Shown: one piece after another, positions 33,618 to 42,164 of the stretch
Position numbering within the stretch: the stretch's first letter is position 1
Layout: each line of letters begins with the position of its first letter
Virus record (IMG/VR): IMGVR_UViG_3300047157_000197
Span: 211,971 to 275,970 of that record
Direction: 5' to 3' (one strand)
Length of the DNA stretch: 64,000 bases
Source of the DNA: a virus
Notes under the pieces: model-generated
Databases searched by the model: none
Told to the model about the DNA's origin: nothing
The model's input: the letters and a program-made list of their open reading frames with translations, nothing else
Position numbers and translations under genes: made by a program

Positions 33618-33752
33618 ATGGCATTAACATTAGGAAATCTCCTATCATCTCAAAAGAAAAAGAGACCAGGAGTACACGCTAAATCTAAAACTTCTAATAG
33701 TAAACAAGCAAAGAATTACAAGAAGAAGTATAGAGGACAGGGTAAAATATAA
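33618..33752 (+). CDS. Tiny basic protein
   Basis: 44 residues, about one third Lys/Arg, with KRPGVHAKSKTSNSKQAKNY and a YRGQGK end. Similar tiny proteins (VHAK-K-x-SKxK-x-S-KNYKKxYxGQG type) recur in phages of Bacteroidetes and marine myoviruses, as I recall them. It may bind nucleic acid. Confidence 0.52.
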   Translation: MALTLGNLLSSQKKKRPGVHAKSKTSNSKQAKNYKKKYRGQGKI

Positions 33753-33765
33753 ATCTAAGCTCGTT

Positions 33766-34767
33766 ATGGAAAATGCAATAATCTTTACAGGGTGTTCTTA
33801 TACATTCGGAGAAGGGCTTGAATTGTATTCAGATACACCAAAGTGGATAAATCAAAGAAACTACCAAACCCATGATTTTGAATTAAAACAAATTCATGAT
33901 TCGGACGGTACTAACTTTAGGTTAAATAATAATTTTCCATCTATTGTTAGTAAACATTTTAATACCATACCAATACAATCAAATAAAAATGGTGGTAGTT
34001 TCGCATCAAGTCTACGATTTATACGAAAAAACCAAGCCACTATTAAAAAAGAAAAGACTAAAAAAATAGTAAGTATTATATTTCAGTTAAGTTCTTTTAG
34101 TAGAGAACCTTTTCATTTTGATTATTCTTGTGAATGTGATTTATGTGAAGGAACTCTTTGGGCATATTGGGGTGAGTTTTATATGCATTTAGAATATCTT
34201 AGTGATTTAATTTCAAAAAAAACTAATACAGAACAAATAATCAGATTTCAAACATCAATAGATGATAAAAATAGAAATGTAATTATTAAATATTTTTCGG
34301 GTATAATGAAACTAATTTATAATGATTTTGATTATGATTATTTTGTTCAAAAATCATTAGAAAATAAAGAATATTTTTCAACTATAATGGAAACTGTAAT
34401 GGAAAATATTGATGATATTAAAAATAAACAAAACAAAGATGTATTAACTTCACTTCAAGCAACAATAGAAAAATTTGAAAGGGAAATTGCACCTGTATAT
34501 TTTATAGATAGTTGGTGTGAGGATACTTCTAAATTAATTTTTAATAATGAGTTTTATTATAATAAATTAATACGCTTAAAGGGAGATGATGGTAAGTATT
34601 ATAAAAAATGGACAGAATGGGAAAAAACTATAAAGAATAGATTAGTAAAGGATGATTTTCCAAATACACATAATCATCATCCATCGCTACATTCACATCA
34701 ACGTATAGGAGAATCTATAATAGATTTTTTAAATAAAAAACCGTTTTTGGAAATAAAGTATATTTAA
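33766..34767 (+). CDS. SGNH/GDSL-like hydrolase family protein 1
   Basis: 333 residues. The N-terminus IIFTGCSYTFGEGLE carries the G-x-S block with the likely nucleophile Ser, and HNHHPSLHSHQRIGESI near the end carries the HP-x-H block. The insert between them is long and charged with a Cys-x-C-x2-C motif (CECDLCEG). Nine relatives lie at 51414-61610. The family de-acylates or transfers acyl groups, often on sugars. This is an outlying copy next to the cupin gene. Confidence 0.65.
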   Translation: MENAIIFTGCSYTFGEGLELYSDTPKWINQRNYQTHDFELKQIHDSDGTNFRLNNNFPSIVSKHFNTIPIQSNKNGGSFASSLRFIRKNQATIKKEKTKKIVSIIFQLSSFSREPFHFDYSCECDLCEGTLWAYWGEFYMHLEYLSDLISKKTNTEQIIRFQTSIDDKNRNVIIKYFSGIMKLIYNDFDYDYFVQKSLENKEYFSTIMETVMENIDDIKNKQNKDVLTSLQATIEKFEREIAPVYFIDSWCEDTSKLIFNNEFYYNKLIRLKGDDGKYYKKWTEWEKTIKNRLVKDDFPNTHNHHPSLHSHQRIGESIIDFLNKKPFLEIKYI

Positions 34768-34801
34768 TCAGGTATGCAAAACTTATATTAGATTATATTA
34801 T

Positions 34802-34963
34802 ATGATAAACTTATCTGAAGAAATACAAAGAATTTTAACAGTTCTTGAAGATGCAAGAGATGAAAAAGATTGGGAAATGGTAAATGATACTATTGCTGAT
34901 TTAGAAAAGGTCTACGAAGAACTTGATAGACAAGAAAATGGATTTACTTATGAATATGAATAA
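34802..34963 (+). CDS. Small acidic helical protein
   Basis: 53 residues (INLSEEIQRILTVLEDA..., ending FTYEYE). Helical, acidic, with an ILTVLEDARDEKDWEMVNDTI pattern resembling UVR- or tetratricopeptide-like short helices that occur in T4-like phages. Function is unknown. Confidence 0.5.
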   Translation: MINLSEEIQRILTVLEDARDEKDWEMVNDTIADLEKVYEELDRQENGFTYEYE

Positions 34964-35028
34964 AGTAAGAAAAATAATTTGGGAATATTGGATTAAACCA
35001 TGGGGTGTATCCATTTAAATAATAAGTT

Positions 35029-35415
35029 ATGATTATACCAATAGATGTAAAACCACCTAAGAGAGTACAAAAGCTTTGGGGATATGAATTGTGGATTCAC
35101 AATGATGAAGAATATTGTGGAAAATTATTAGTTTTCGTAAAAAAGATGGCAAACTTTTCAATGCATTATCATCTTAAGAAAAAAGAAACTTGGTATATTC
35201 AACAAGGAAGTTTTCAATTCAATTGGATAGATGTTGAAAATGGATTACACGATAGTAGGATTCTAAATGAAGGGGATTCTGTTTTGATAGAAAGAGGTCA
35301 ACCACATCAATTGGTATCGTTAGAAGAGAACTCAATCGTTTTTGAGGTATCTACTGAACACTTTGATGAGGATTCATATAGAATATACAGAGGAACACCA
35401 AATGATTTATTATAA
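35029..35415 (+). CDS. Cupin, mannose-6-phosphate isomerase-like
   Basis: 128 residues, single cupin barrel. WGYELWIHND starts the fold, FSMHYHLKKKETWYI is cupin motif 1 (H-x-H...E) and GQPHQLVSLEENSIVFEVS is motif 2 (H). This pattern matches type II mannose-6-phosphate isomerase C-terminal domains. It could be a sugar-phosphate isomerase or a sugar-binding domain for the glycan clusters. Confidence 0.75.
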   Translation: MIIPIDVKPPKRVQKLWGYELWIHNDEEYCGKLLVFVKKMANFSMHYHLKKKETWYIQQGSFQFNWIDVENGLHDSRILNEGDSVLIERGQPHQLVSLEENSIVFEVSTEHFDEDSYRIYRGTPNDLL

Positions 35416-35564
35416 TGTATAACGAAAAACACCCAATTAAAATTACCAAAGAATTTTCTGAAAAGTACAATTCCCCAGCAATGAAGTTAAATCTTCTTGA
35501 ACAAGGTTGGAAGTATAAAGGAACAAATAAAGGTAATCCCATCTTTGAATATTATCATTCATAA
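35415..35564 (+). CDS. Tiny hypothetical protein
   Basis: 49 residues overlapping the cupin stop by one base (TAATG). PIKITKEFSEKYNSPAMKLNLL then GWKYKGTNKGNPIFEY. Soluble and basic. No family is recognised. Confidence 0.45.
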   Translation: MYNEKHPIKITKEFSEKYNSPAMKLNLLEQGWKYKGTNKGNPIFEYYHS

Positions 35565-35592
35565 AATTTTAACATAATTTTAACACTTTTTA

Positions 35593-35624
35593 TTAGGAAT
35601 TGTGGTTTATTTTCACTATATTTA
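35593..35624 (+). promoter_or_regulatory. Class I promoter
   Basis: TTAGGA (35593-35598), 18 bases, TATATTTA (35617-35624). Closely matches the promoter at 20164 from the spacer through the transcription start. Confidence 0.7.
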
Positions 35625-35643
35625 CTATGTAAATAAGTGATAT

Positions 35644-35868
35644 ATGATAAAGCAAAAACCACAAACAAACGGAATTGAAATCGATTTAACAGGTCCTCAA
35701 GGAAATGCATATTTCCTATTGGGTACTGCTAAGAAATTTGGTAAACAACTTGGTATGGGTGATTCCTATATTAAAGAAATGTTAGATAAAATGATGAGTG
35801 GAGACTATGAAAACTTAGTAAAAGTTTTTGATGATGAGTTCGGTTCAGTTGTAACTTTGTACAGATAA
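35644..35868 (+). CDS. Small conserved phage-type protein
   Basis: 74 residues. EIDLTGPQGNAYFLLGTAKKFGKQLG, then a helix and FGSVVTLYR. This is a recurrent small soluble phage-type domain; its job is unknown. It has its own class I promoter and stands ahead of the VWA/MoxR pair. Confidence 0.55.
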   Translation: MIKQKPQTNGIEIDLTGPQGNAYFLLGTAKKFGKQLGMGDSYIKEMLDKMMSGDYENLVKVFDDEFGSVVTLYR

Positions 35869-35886
35869 AAAATAAATCAAAAAAAA

Positions 35887-35918
35887 CTTGTGTATGTCAA
35901 ATATATTTCGTATATTTA
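35887..35918 (+). promoter_or_regulatory. Class I promoter
   Basis: CTTGTG (35887-35892), 18 bases, TATATTTA (35911-35918). The first box is weaker. The leader downstream shares a 24-base stretch with that of the promoter at 38073. Confidence 0.6.
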
Positions 35919-35952
35919 CAAAGTAAATGAGTGATAATTAAACCTTAAAACT

Positions 35953-36324
35953 ATGAGTAAATACAACAATTCTTCCTTTTGGTATGATGATTTTGAAACA
36001 GATGACATCATCGTTAACCAACTTTCCGATACGGAAAGAAAATCCCTAGATTTATATAAGTTGGCTTCTTCTAAAAGAGCAATATCTAACTTTGTTAATA
36101 TTGTAACCAACGAATCTGTACCTGTTAAGTTTAAAGAAAGAGGTGATTCTTATACCGATGGTAAATCAGTTGTTATTGGTAGTAGAATTACAGAACCAAA
36201 AGATTTTGATGTGGCAGTTGGATTGGCACTTCACGAGGGTTCTCACATTAAACTTTCTGATTTCAAATTACTTAATGATATATACAATTTAGTTCCAACT
36301 CATGTAAAAGATGGGGGCTATTAA
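35953..36324 (+). CDS. CobT/VWA-type protein, N-terminal part (frameshifted)
   Basis: 123 residues. DFDVAVGLALHEGSHIKLSD contains an HExxH-like segment (HEGSH) as in the N-terminal domain of phage CobT-like peptidase/VWA proteins. The frame ends in a GGGGG run at 36313-36317; with one G removed the protein continues into 36311-38050 without a stop. Together they form a ~695-residue partner for the MoxR ATPase downstream. Confidence 0.68.
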   Translation: MSKYNNSSFWYDDFETDDIIVNQLSDTERKSLDLYKLASSKRAISNFVNIVTNESVPVKFKERGDSYTDGKSVVIGSRITEPKDFDVAVGLALHEGSHIKLSDFKLLNDIYNLVPTHVKDGGY

Positions 36325-38050
36325 AAAAGGTATTAATAATTCAATTGAGATTATTAAGAATCTTTGGAACTATGTTGAAGATAGAAGAATTGATAACTTC
36401 GTATTCAAATCAGCACCTGGTTACAGAGACTATTACAGAAAAATGTACGATAAGTACTTCAATGATAAGTTAATCGATAAGGCACTCTTATCTGATGAAT
36501 ATACCGATGAAACGATTGATTCTTATATGTTCAGAATTATTAACTTACACAACAAAAATACCCAACTTTCTTCTTTGAAGGGATTGAGAGCAATTTATAG
36601 ATTAGTTGGATTGAATACAATTAGTAGATTAACCAACTCTAAAGAATCCTTTAATGTTGCACTTGCGATGTTCAATATAATTTTAAAAAACCTTAATCAA
36701 CCAACTGATATTGATAACCAACAAACCCCACAAAATGAAAATGGTGAGGGTTCTTCTTCTGATGAACAAGGTTCTGATGATGGACAAGGTGGTTCTTCTA
36801 ATGAGGGAATGAGTGATGATGAGTTCAATGAATTATTAGAATCAATTGGTGAATCTCCAATGGGTGGTGATTCTGATGAATCTCCAACTGGTGGTAATGG
36901 AATGGATGTTGGTAACTTACCTGATAACATGGAAGGTAAACCAAGTGAAGATAATTCTACTTCAACAAACTCAGTTCAACTTTCAGATAGACAAAAAGAT
37001 TTACTTAAAAAGAAAATAGAGAAACAAAAGAAGTTCATGGAAGGTGATATTCAGAAAACTTCACTTAATAAAACAGATTCTAAGAACCTAAACGCTATTG
37101 AAGAGAGTGGTTCTGAAATGAAAGAAGTTGGTAAGGATGTTAAAAAAGGTTACTATGGTAATGAATCTGTTCAATGTATTGTAGTTAAGAAACTTACTAA
37201 GGGATTATTTGAATCAACAATGTTTCCAATGACATCAACAAACTATTGGAATCAAGATACACCAATGAGAATGGATTATGTAGAAGAGGTTCAGAAAGGA
37301 ATCAAACTTGGTACAATGTTAGGTAAGAAACTTCAAGTGAGAGGTGAAGATAGAACAACAGTTTTCAACAGACAGAAAGTTGGTAGAATTGATAAGAGAA
37401 TGATTTCATCTTTAGGATTTGGTAATGAAAATGTATTCCAATTCTCAGAAATAGATTCTTACAAAAAGGCTAACTTACATATCTCAATAGATGCCAGTTC
37501 ATCTATGAATGGTGATAAGTGGAGAAATACGATGATTAATGTAGTTGCAATGTGTAAGGCAGTTGATATGATTCCTAACTTACAAGTTCAAGTAACTTTC
37601 AGATGTACTCAAAATGAGAAACCATATATCGTTATGGCTTACGATTCTAAAACAGAAAAGTTTTCTAAAGTAAAACAAATGTTCGGTGGTTTAAGACCAA
37701 ATGGTACAACACCAGAAGGATTATGTTTTGAAGCAATTATGAAATCTTTTATTCCAATTAATAATGATATGGATTCTTACTTCTTAAATCTTTCAGATGG
37801 ACAACCTTACTTCGGTGGAAGAGGGTTCTACTACGCTGGTGATGCTGCTGAAAGACATACAGGTAAGATGATTAAAATGATTGAGAGTATGGGAATCAAA
37901 ACCTTATCCTACTTCGTATCAGATTATGGTGTACAAAGTTACGAAAAAAGAAGTTTCCAAACAATGTATGGAAAAGGAGCTAAGTTTGTAGATGTTACAA
38001 ATCTTAACCAAATCACGAAAACAATGAACCAATTATTTTTACAAAAATAA
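36311..38050 (+). CDS. CobT/VWA-type protein, main part with MIDAS motif
   Basis: Reading frame of ~579 residues that continues the N-terminal part. Helical start, then an acidic Gly/Ser/Glu linker (~residues 140-230), then a von Willebrand A domain: HISIDASSSMNGDKW is the MIDAS motif DxSxS, with GTTPEGLCFEAIM and LNLSDGQPYFGG giving the remaining Thr and Asp ligands. VWA proteins of this type act with MoxR-class AAA ATPases as metal chelatase-like or protein-remodelling pairs. The ATG at 36311 may be a false start created by the frameshift. Confidence 0.8.
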   Translation: MGAIKKGINNSIEIIKNLWNYVEDRRIDNFVFKSAPGYRDYYRKMYDKYFNDKLIDKALLSDEYTDETIDSYMFRIINLHNKNTQLSSLKGLRAIYRLVGLNTISRLTNSKESFNVALAMFNIILKNLNQPTDIDNQQTPQNENGEGSSSDEQGSDDGQGGSSNEGMSDDEFNELLESIGESPMGGDSDESPTGGNGMDVGNLPDNMEGKPSEDNSTSTNSVQLSDRQKDLLKKKIEKQKKFMEGDIQKTSLNKTDSKNLNAIEESGSEMKEVGKDVKKGYYGNESVQCIVVKKLTKGLFESTMFPMTSTNYWNQDTPMRMDYVEEVQKGIKLGTMLGKKLQVRGEDRTTVFNRQKVGRIDKRMISSLGFGNENVFQFSEIDSYKKANLHISIDASSSMNGDKWRNTMINVVAMCKAVDMIPNLQVQVTFRCTQNEKPYIVMAYDSKTEKFSKVKQMFGGLRPNGTTPEGLCFEAIMKSFIPINNDMDSYFLNLSDGQPYFGGRGFYYAGDAAERHTGKMIKMIESMGIKTLSYFVSDYGVQSYEKRSFQTMYGKGAKFVDVTNLNQITKTMNQLFLQK

Positions 38051-38072
38051 ATGAAAAATAAGTACGAAAAAA

Positions 38073-38104
38073 TTTGTTTATTCCAATTATTTTTCGTATA
38101 TTTA
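38073..38104 (+). promoter_or_regulatory. Class I promoter
   Basis: TTTGTT (38073-38078), 18 bases, TATATTTA (38097-38104), 64 bases before the MoxR gene. The leader repeats the one after 35918 and ends with CCTTAAAAC before the start. Confidence 0.65.
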
Positions 38105-38168
38105 CAAAGTAAATGAGTGGGGAATTATCCCCAAGATAAATAAAGTATAAACCTTAAAACAAATAATT

Positions 38169-39392
38169 ATGAATGAAATGAATGAATTTAAAGTTGGATA
38201 TGTTTCCACAGAAGTGTACAAAGTTGAACAGTTTGGTAATACCTGGAAACTGATAGATTCACAAGGTACTAAAGTTGGTACTCTTGGAGCAACAACATTA
38301 ACAAGAAAAACAGCATTTAAAGAAGGTAAGGCACTTCAAGCATACATCAATAAGAATGGTAAGAAAACTTACAGAAAAGTTGATATGAATGTTTATAACT
38401 CCTTAGTTATTCCTATGAATACAGACCAAGGTGGTGTTCAGTTTGAAGATAAATCAGACCACACTGCAATAAAAGATTTTATCCACCAAGGTTCGGTATC
38501 TCTAAAACCAACTGAATTGGTTATGGAAGAATTGAAATGGAAATATCTTATCAGAAGTGCTGTGAGAGCTAAAAATATTATGATGACTGGACCGAGTGGT
38601 TGTGGTAAAACTATGGCTTCCAAAGCTTTAGTGAACGCACTCGATAGACCAGATTTCTATTTCAACCTTGGGGCAACTCAAGACCCGAGAGCTACCTTAA
38701 TTGGTAACACTCACTTCGATAAACAAAAAGGAACATACTTTTCAGAATCCGCTTTTGTTACGGCAATCAAAACTCCAAACGCAGTTATTCTGTTAGATGA
38801 GTTATCGAGAGCTCATCCAGATGCGTGGAACATCTTAATGACTGTACTTGACCAAGGACAGAGATACTTGAGATTAGATGAGGCTGATGGTTCACCAATT
38901 GTGAATGTGGCTGAAGGTGTTACTTTCATCGCTACCGCTAACATCGGTAATGAATACACATCAACAAGAGTTATGGATAGAGCAATCTTAGATAGATTTG
39001 TTACTATTGAAATGGATGTTCTTGATGATGTTAAAGAATTAGGATTATTAAAGTTTATGTTTCCTGAAGTTAAGGAATATGATTTGAAAGCAATCGCAGA
39101 AATCGCTCATCACACTAGAACTCAATCAATGAATGAGAATGGTAAGTTAACTTCAATGGTTTCCACCAGAGCATCTGTTGAGATGGCTGGGTTAATCTAC
39201 GATGGTTTCGAACTTAACGAAGCAGCTGAGATTTCAATCTATCCTTTCTTTTCTCAAGATGGTGGTGTTGATTCGGAAAGAACTTACATCAAACAATTGG
39301 TTCAGAAATACCAAATGGATGAAAATGGTGAACCTCTATTCAAAGAAGTAGATGACACCGAAAGTAATGAGGATGATATCCCTCAGTTTTAA
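38169..39392 (+). CDS. MoxR/CobS-type AAA+ ATPase
   Basis: 407 residues. Residues ~1-110 form a non-ATPase domain. MTGPSGCGKTMASKAL is Walker A, AVILLDELSRAHPDAW Walker B, FIATANIGNEYTSTRV sensor 1, and DRAILDRFVTIEMD holds the arginine finger region. This fits the MoxR/CobS class, which works with VWA proteins such as the one encoded just upstream. The pair is common in large phages, often annotated as cobalt chelatase subunits; a real role in cobalamin synthesis is unlikely here. Confidence 0.85.
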   Translation: MNEMNEFKVGYVSTEVYKVEQFGNTWKLIDSQGTKVGTLGATTLTRKTAFKEGKALQAYINKNGKKTYRKVDMNVYNSLVIPMNTDQGGVQFEDKSDHTAIKDFIHQGSVSLKPTELVMEELKWKYLIRSAVRAKNIMMTGPSGCGKTMASKALVNALDRPDFYFNLGATQDPRATLIGNTHFDKQKGTYFSESAFVTAIKTPNAVILLDELSRAHPDAWNILMTVLDQGQRYLRLDEADGSPIVNVAEGVTFIATANIGNEYTSTRVMDRAILDRFVTIEMDVLDDVKELGLLKFMFPEVKEYDLKAIAEIAHHTRTQSMNENGKLTSMVSTRASVEMAGLIYDGFELNEAAEISIYPFFSQDGGVDSERTYIKQLVQKYQMDENGEPLFKEVDDTESNEDDIPQF

Positions 39393-39460
39393 GGTTATCA
39401 ATTATTTACAAATGAATAAGGGGGATTAATTTCCCTCTATTCTAAATAGTATAAAGTTAC

Positions 39461-40132
39461 ATGAAATTATTATTAGGAGATAGTGTAGATAAATTAAAAG
39501 AGTTAGATGATAACTCTATTGATTCAATCGTTACAGACCCACCTTATGGTTTATCCTTTATGGGTAAAAAATGGGATTATGATGTTCCTTCACAAGAAAT
39601 ATTTGAGGAATGTTTAAGAGTATTAAAACCAGGTGGTTATTTACTTTCATTCGCAGGTTCACGAACTTATCACAGAATGGCAGTTAGAGTAGAAGATGCT
39701 GGGTTTGAGATAAGAGACCAAATAATGTGGATATATGGAAGTGGTTTTCCAAAATCTATGAACATAGGAAAAGCTATGGATAAAGTACAAGGTAATGAAA
39801 GAGAGGTAATTGGTAAAAAGGGAGGAAAAATAGATTTTAGTAAAACTAAAAAAGGCGATACATCTTTTTATGAGACTGCTTGGGATAATAAAGATTATGT
39901 GGAGTTAGAAATAACCAAAGGAAACTCTGAATGGGAAGGTTGGGGAACTGCTCTTAAACCTGCTCACGAACCTATTGTAATGGCAAGAAAACCTTTAAGT
40001 GAAAAAACAGTAGTTAATAATGTTTTAGAATGGGGAACAGGTGGAATTAATATTGATGAAAGTAGAATAGGAACAACAACAAAAACAAATGCTGGAAAAG
40101 CAAATAAAGAAAATAACAGAATAGCTGGCTAA
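39461..40132 (+). CDS. Beta-class DNA methyltransferase, copy 1, N-terminal part (frameshifted)
   Basis: 223 residues. TDPPYGLSFMGKKWDYD is catalytic motif IV (DPPY), followed by a target-recognition region. The protein is highly similar to the intact methyltransferase at 47041 over this stretch. The frame stops at 40132 after NRIAG; reading continues in the frame starting at 40131. The fault lies in ggctaatgg, not in a homopolymer. Without motif I, which lies downstream, this fragment alone should be inactive. Confidence 0.75.
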   Translation: MKLLLGDSVDKLKELDDNSIDSIVTDPPYGLSFMGKKWDYDVPSQEIFEECLRVLKPGGYLLSFAGSRTYHRMAVRVEDAGFEIRDQIMWIYGSGFPKSMNIGKAMDKVQGNEREVIGKKGGKIDFSKTKKGDTSFYETAWDNKDYVELEITKGNSEWEGWGTALKPAHEPIVMARKPLSEKTVVNNVLEWGTGGINIDESRIGTTTKTNAGKANKENNRIAG

Positions 40133-40811
40133 TGGTGGATATGTAAATGATGTCTCATCACAAGAACACAATTACGGCAGATTTCCTGCAAATATTATAT
40201 TAGATAAAGAAGCAGGTAGAATCCTTGATGAACAAACAGGTGAATTATCAACTGTGGGTAGTCCTAAAAAGATTGATAATAGTAAAACATCCATTTTTGG
40301 AGCAGGTGTACCTGGATTTCAAATGTATGGTGATAAAGGTGGAGCATCTCGTTTCTTCTATTGTCCAAAAACTTCTAAAACTGATAGGAATGAAGGATTG
40401 GATGAGTTTGAGGATAAATACTATGCCGCAGGTAATCAAGCAAAAGCAGAACTAAAACGAGGTAATGTTGAGTTTAATTCCAATAAAGGTAAAGGTAAAG
40501 ATGAACGACACAATCACAATCAAGTTGGTGTAAGTAAAAACAATCACCCAACTGTTAAACCTACTGATTTGATGTTATACTTAATCAGATTAATAACACC
40601 AAAAGGTGGAACTACTTTAGACCCTTTTATGGGTAGTGGTTCAACTGGTAAAGCAGCAGTTAGAGGTGGATTTGATTTTGTTGGTATAGAAAGAGAAAAA
40701 GAGTATATGGAAATTGCAGAAGCAAGAATCCAATATGAAAAAGATAATCCTTATAGTGAAGAAAAGGAAGAACGAATACAAATAAATAAAAATGCAAATA
40801 AATTTTTCTAA
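40131..40811 (+). pseudogene. Beta-class DNA methyltransferase, copy 1, C-terminal part (out of frame)
   Basis: Continues the preceding gene in another frame. LDKEAGRILDEQTGELS, GGASRFFYCPKTSKTDRNEG and TLDPFMGSGSTGKAAVRGG (SAM-binding motif I, FxGSG) align with the C-terminal half of the protein at 47041. Motif order IV then I shows the beta class. An internal ATG at 40254 could start a 185-residue product. Confidence 0.7.
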
Positions 40812-40816
40812 AATAA

Positions 40817-40848
40817 TTAGGATATATGAAATAAATTTCGTATATTAG
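40817..40848 (+). promoter_or_regulatory. Class I promoter
   Basis: TTAGGA (40817-40822), 18 bases, TATATTAG (40841-40848), 22 bases before the start at 40871. Confidence 0.72.
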
Positions 40849-40870
40849 AGTAAATATAAAAGTTAAAATT

Positions 40871-41131
40871 ATGAGTGATAGGGAGATTAGTAATTCAAAA
40901 AGTGGAATACCAATATGGTGGAAACCAGGTCTGGCCTTCTTAAAAGAAGATTGGATATCTATGAAAGAATTAAAACATTTCAAAGATAAAAAATGTACAG
41001 ATAAAAAATGTGATTGTGAATCCCCTAAATTAGTAAACCTATGGGAACACGATTCTTGTGTACGAGGAAGAATTGATACAGATGTATGTGTTAAGTGTAA
41101 TGAAGTTGAATCTTTTAGTATAATAAGATAA
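40871..41131 (+). CDS. Small Cys-rich protein
   Basis: 86 residues. CTDKKCDC and a later CVKCNEVE with a His (LWEHDSCVRG) suggest a zinc site. GIPIWWKPGLAFLKEDW is an aromatic N-terminal segment. The following gene starts with GTG directly after the TAA. Function is unknown. Confidence 0.58.
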   Translation: MSDREISNSKSGIPIWWKPGLAFLKEDWISMKELKHFKDKKCTDKKCDCESPKLVNLWEHDSCVRGRIDTDVCVKCNEVESFSIIR

Positions 41132-41410
41132 GTGGGTAGTAATGTAGATGCATCTTGGACTTGTGGTTGTGGTTCATTAAACGCAGGATGGAGAACAACT
41201 TGTGGAGGATGTGAAGAAAAAGAAATTATGGAAAATAAAACACCGAGAAAAGATTTACTTAAAATCCTAAATATGATTAAAGAAGATTTTGAAATGTTAC
41301 AAGATGGAACTTGGAGTTTGCAATATTCAGATGGTTCAGAAATTGAAGCATCATTAGATAACGTAGAAAAGGCAATTGAAATAGTAAATAAAGATTTATA
41401 TGGTAAATAA
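41132..41410 (+). CDS. Small protein with RanBP2-like zinc finger
   Basis: 92 residues from GTG 41132. WTCGCGSLNAGWRTTCGGC near residue 9 has the layout of a RanBP2-type zinc ribbon (W-x-C...N...C-x2-C), followed by a helical part. The family often binds single-stranded RNA or ubiquitin in eukaryotes; a bacterial or phage role is unknown. An internal ATG at 41228 could start a shorter form. Confidence 0.52.
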   Translation: MGSNVDASWTCGCGSLNAGWRTTCGGCEEKEIMENKTPRKDLLKILNMIKEDFEMLQDGTWSLQYSDGSEIEASLDNVEKAIEIVNKDLYGK

Positions 41411-41419
41411 AATAAAGAA

Positions 41420-41578
41420 ATGATTATTAGTTATATTTTAATAGGATTAATTTGGTCTCTTTATTGGGAATTAAGATTGCCAATGAATTGGGGTAGACGG
41501 TTAAGAACTATATTTCTCTGGCCAGTAACTGTTGTTGCATGGTGTGTAGGATTTATTGATGCAATGAATCGTAAATAA
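41420..41578 (+). CDS. Small two-helix membrane protein
   Basis: 52 residues. IISYILIGLIWSLYWELRL and TIFLWPVTVVAWCVGFI are membrane helices separated by a short basic loop (NWGRRLR). No family is recognised. It precedes the sulfotransferase gene by three bases. Confidence 0.5.
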   Translation: MIISYILIGLIWSLYWELRLPMNWGRRLRTIFLWPVTVVAWCVGFIDAMNRK

Positions 41579-41581
41579 TAT

Positions 41582-42085
41582 ATGAGAATTCTAATTATAT
41601 CACTTCCAAGGACAGGGTCTAATTCTTTAATGAAGAAATATTCTTCTAAATATAAATTAGATATGTACGGAGAACCATTTAATGAACGTCATCTACTACC
41701 AAGTGATTGGATAACATCTGATAATGTTATAGTTACAACCAAGTTGACACAATGTCCAGAAAATGTTAAAAATAGTGTTAAATATTGGTATGAACAATCA
41801 AAATCATTTGACAAAGTTATTTTATTATCAAGAAAAGATTTGTATGATTGTGCAAAGAGTTTTTCTTTTTTACTTGATAAACGTAATGAGGGATATAAAT
41901 ACAATGCTTCTTATGTTTGGGAAGAAACTCCAAGTTTAAATAATATTTATAAAAACTTACAATCAGAACATAAAAAATTAGAATTAATTTCAGAAAAATT
42001 AAATATTTCTGTAATATATTATGAAGATATTTTTGATATTAATTCAAAAGATAGGTTAAGAAAAAATAATAAAGAGATATTATAA
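41582..42085 (+). CDS. Sulfotransferase-like protein
   Basis: 167 residues. The N-terminus ILIISLPRTGSNSLMKKYS is the PAPS 5'-phosphosulfate loop (P-R-(T/S)-G-(S/T)), and KVILLSRKDLYDCAKSFSF contains the 3'-phosphate binding R-(x)5-S motif. The short length and missing C-terminal motif suggest a minimal or truncated sulfotransferase. Together with the APS kinase at 26017 it implies sulfation of a glycan or small molecule. Confidence 0.7.
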   Translation: MRILIISLPRTGSNSLMKKYSSKYKLDMYGEPFNERHLLPSDWITSDNVIVTTKLTQCPENVKNSVKYWYEQSKSFDKVILLSRKDLYDCAKSFSFLLDKRNEGYKYNASYVWEETPSLNNIYKNLQSEHKKLELISEKLNISVIYYEDIFDINSKDRLRKNNKEIL

Positions 42086-42098
42086 ATGTAAAGTTATA

Positions 42099-42111
42099 TG
42101 ACAATATGTCA
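42099..42111 (+). promoter_or_regulatory. Palindromic operator-like site TGACA-N3-TGTCA
   Basis: TGACAATATGTCA, a perfect inverted repeat with three central bases, in the gap between the sulfotransferase gene and small genes that lead to GroEL. The same palindrome occurs at 62521, 62580, 62667 and 63855. Confidence 0.5.
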
Positions 42112-42164
42112 GTATAATACCAAATGGTACAAAAATTGAAATTAATAAATTAAATATAAAACAA

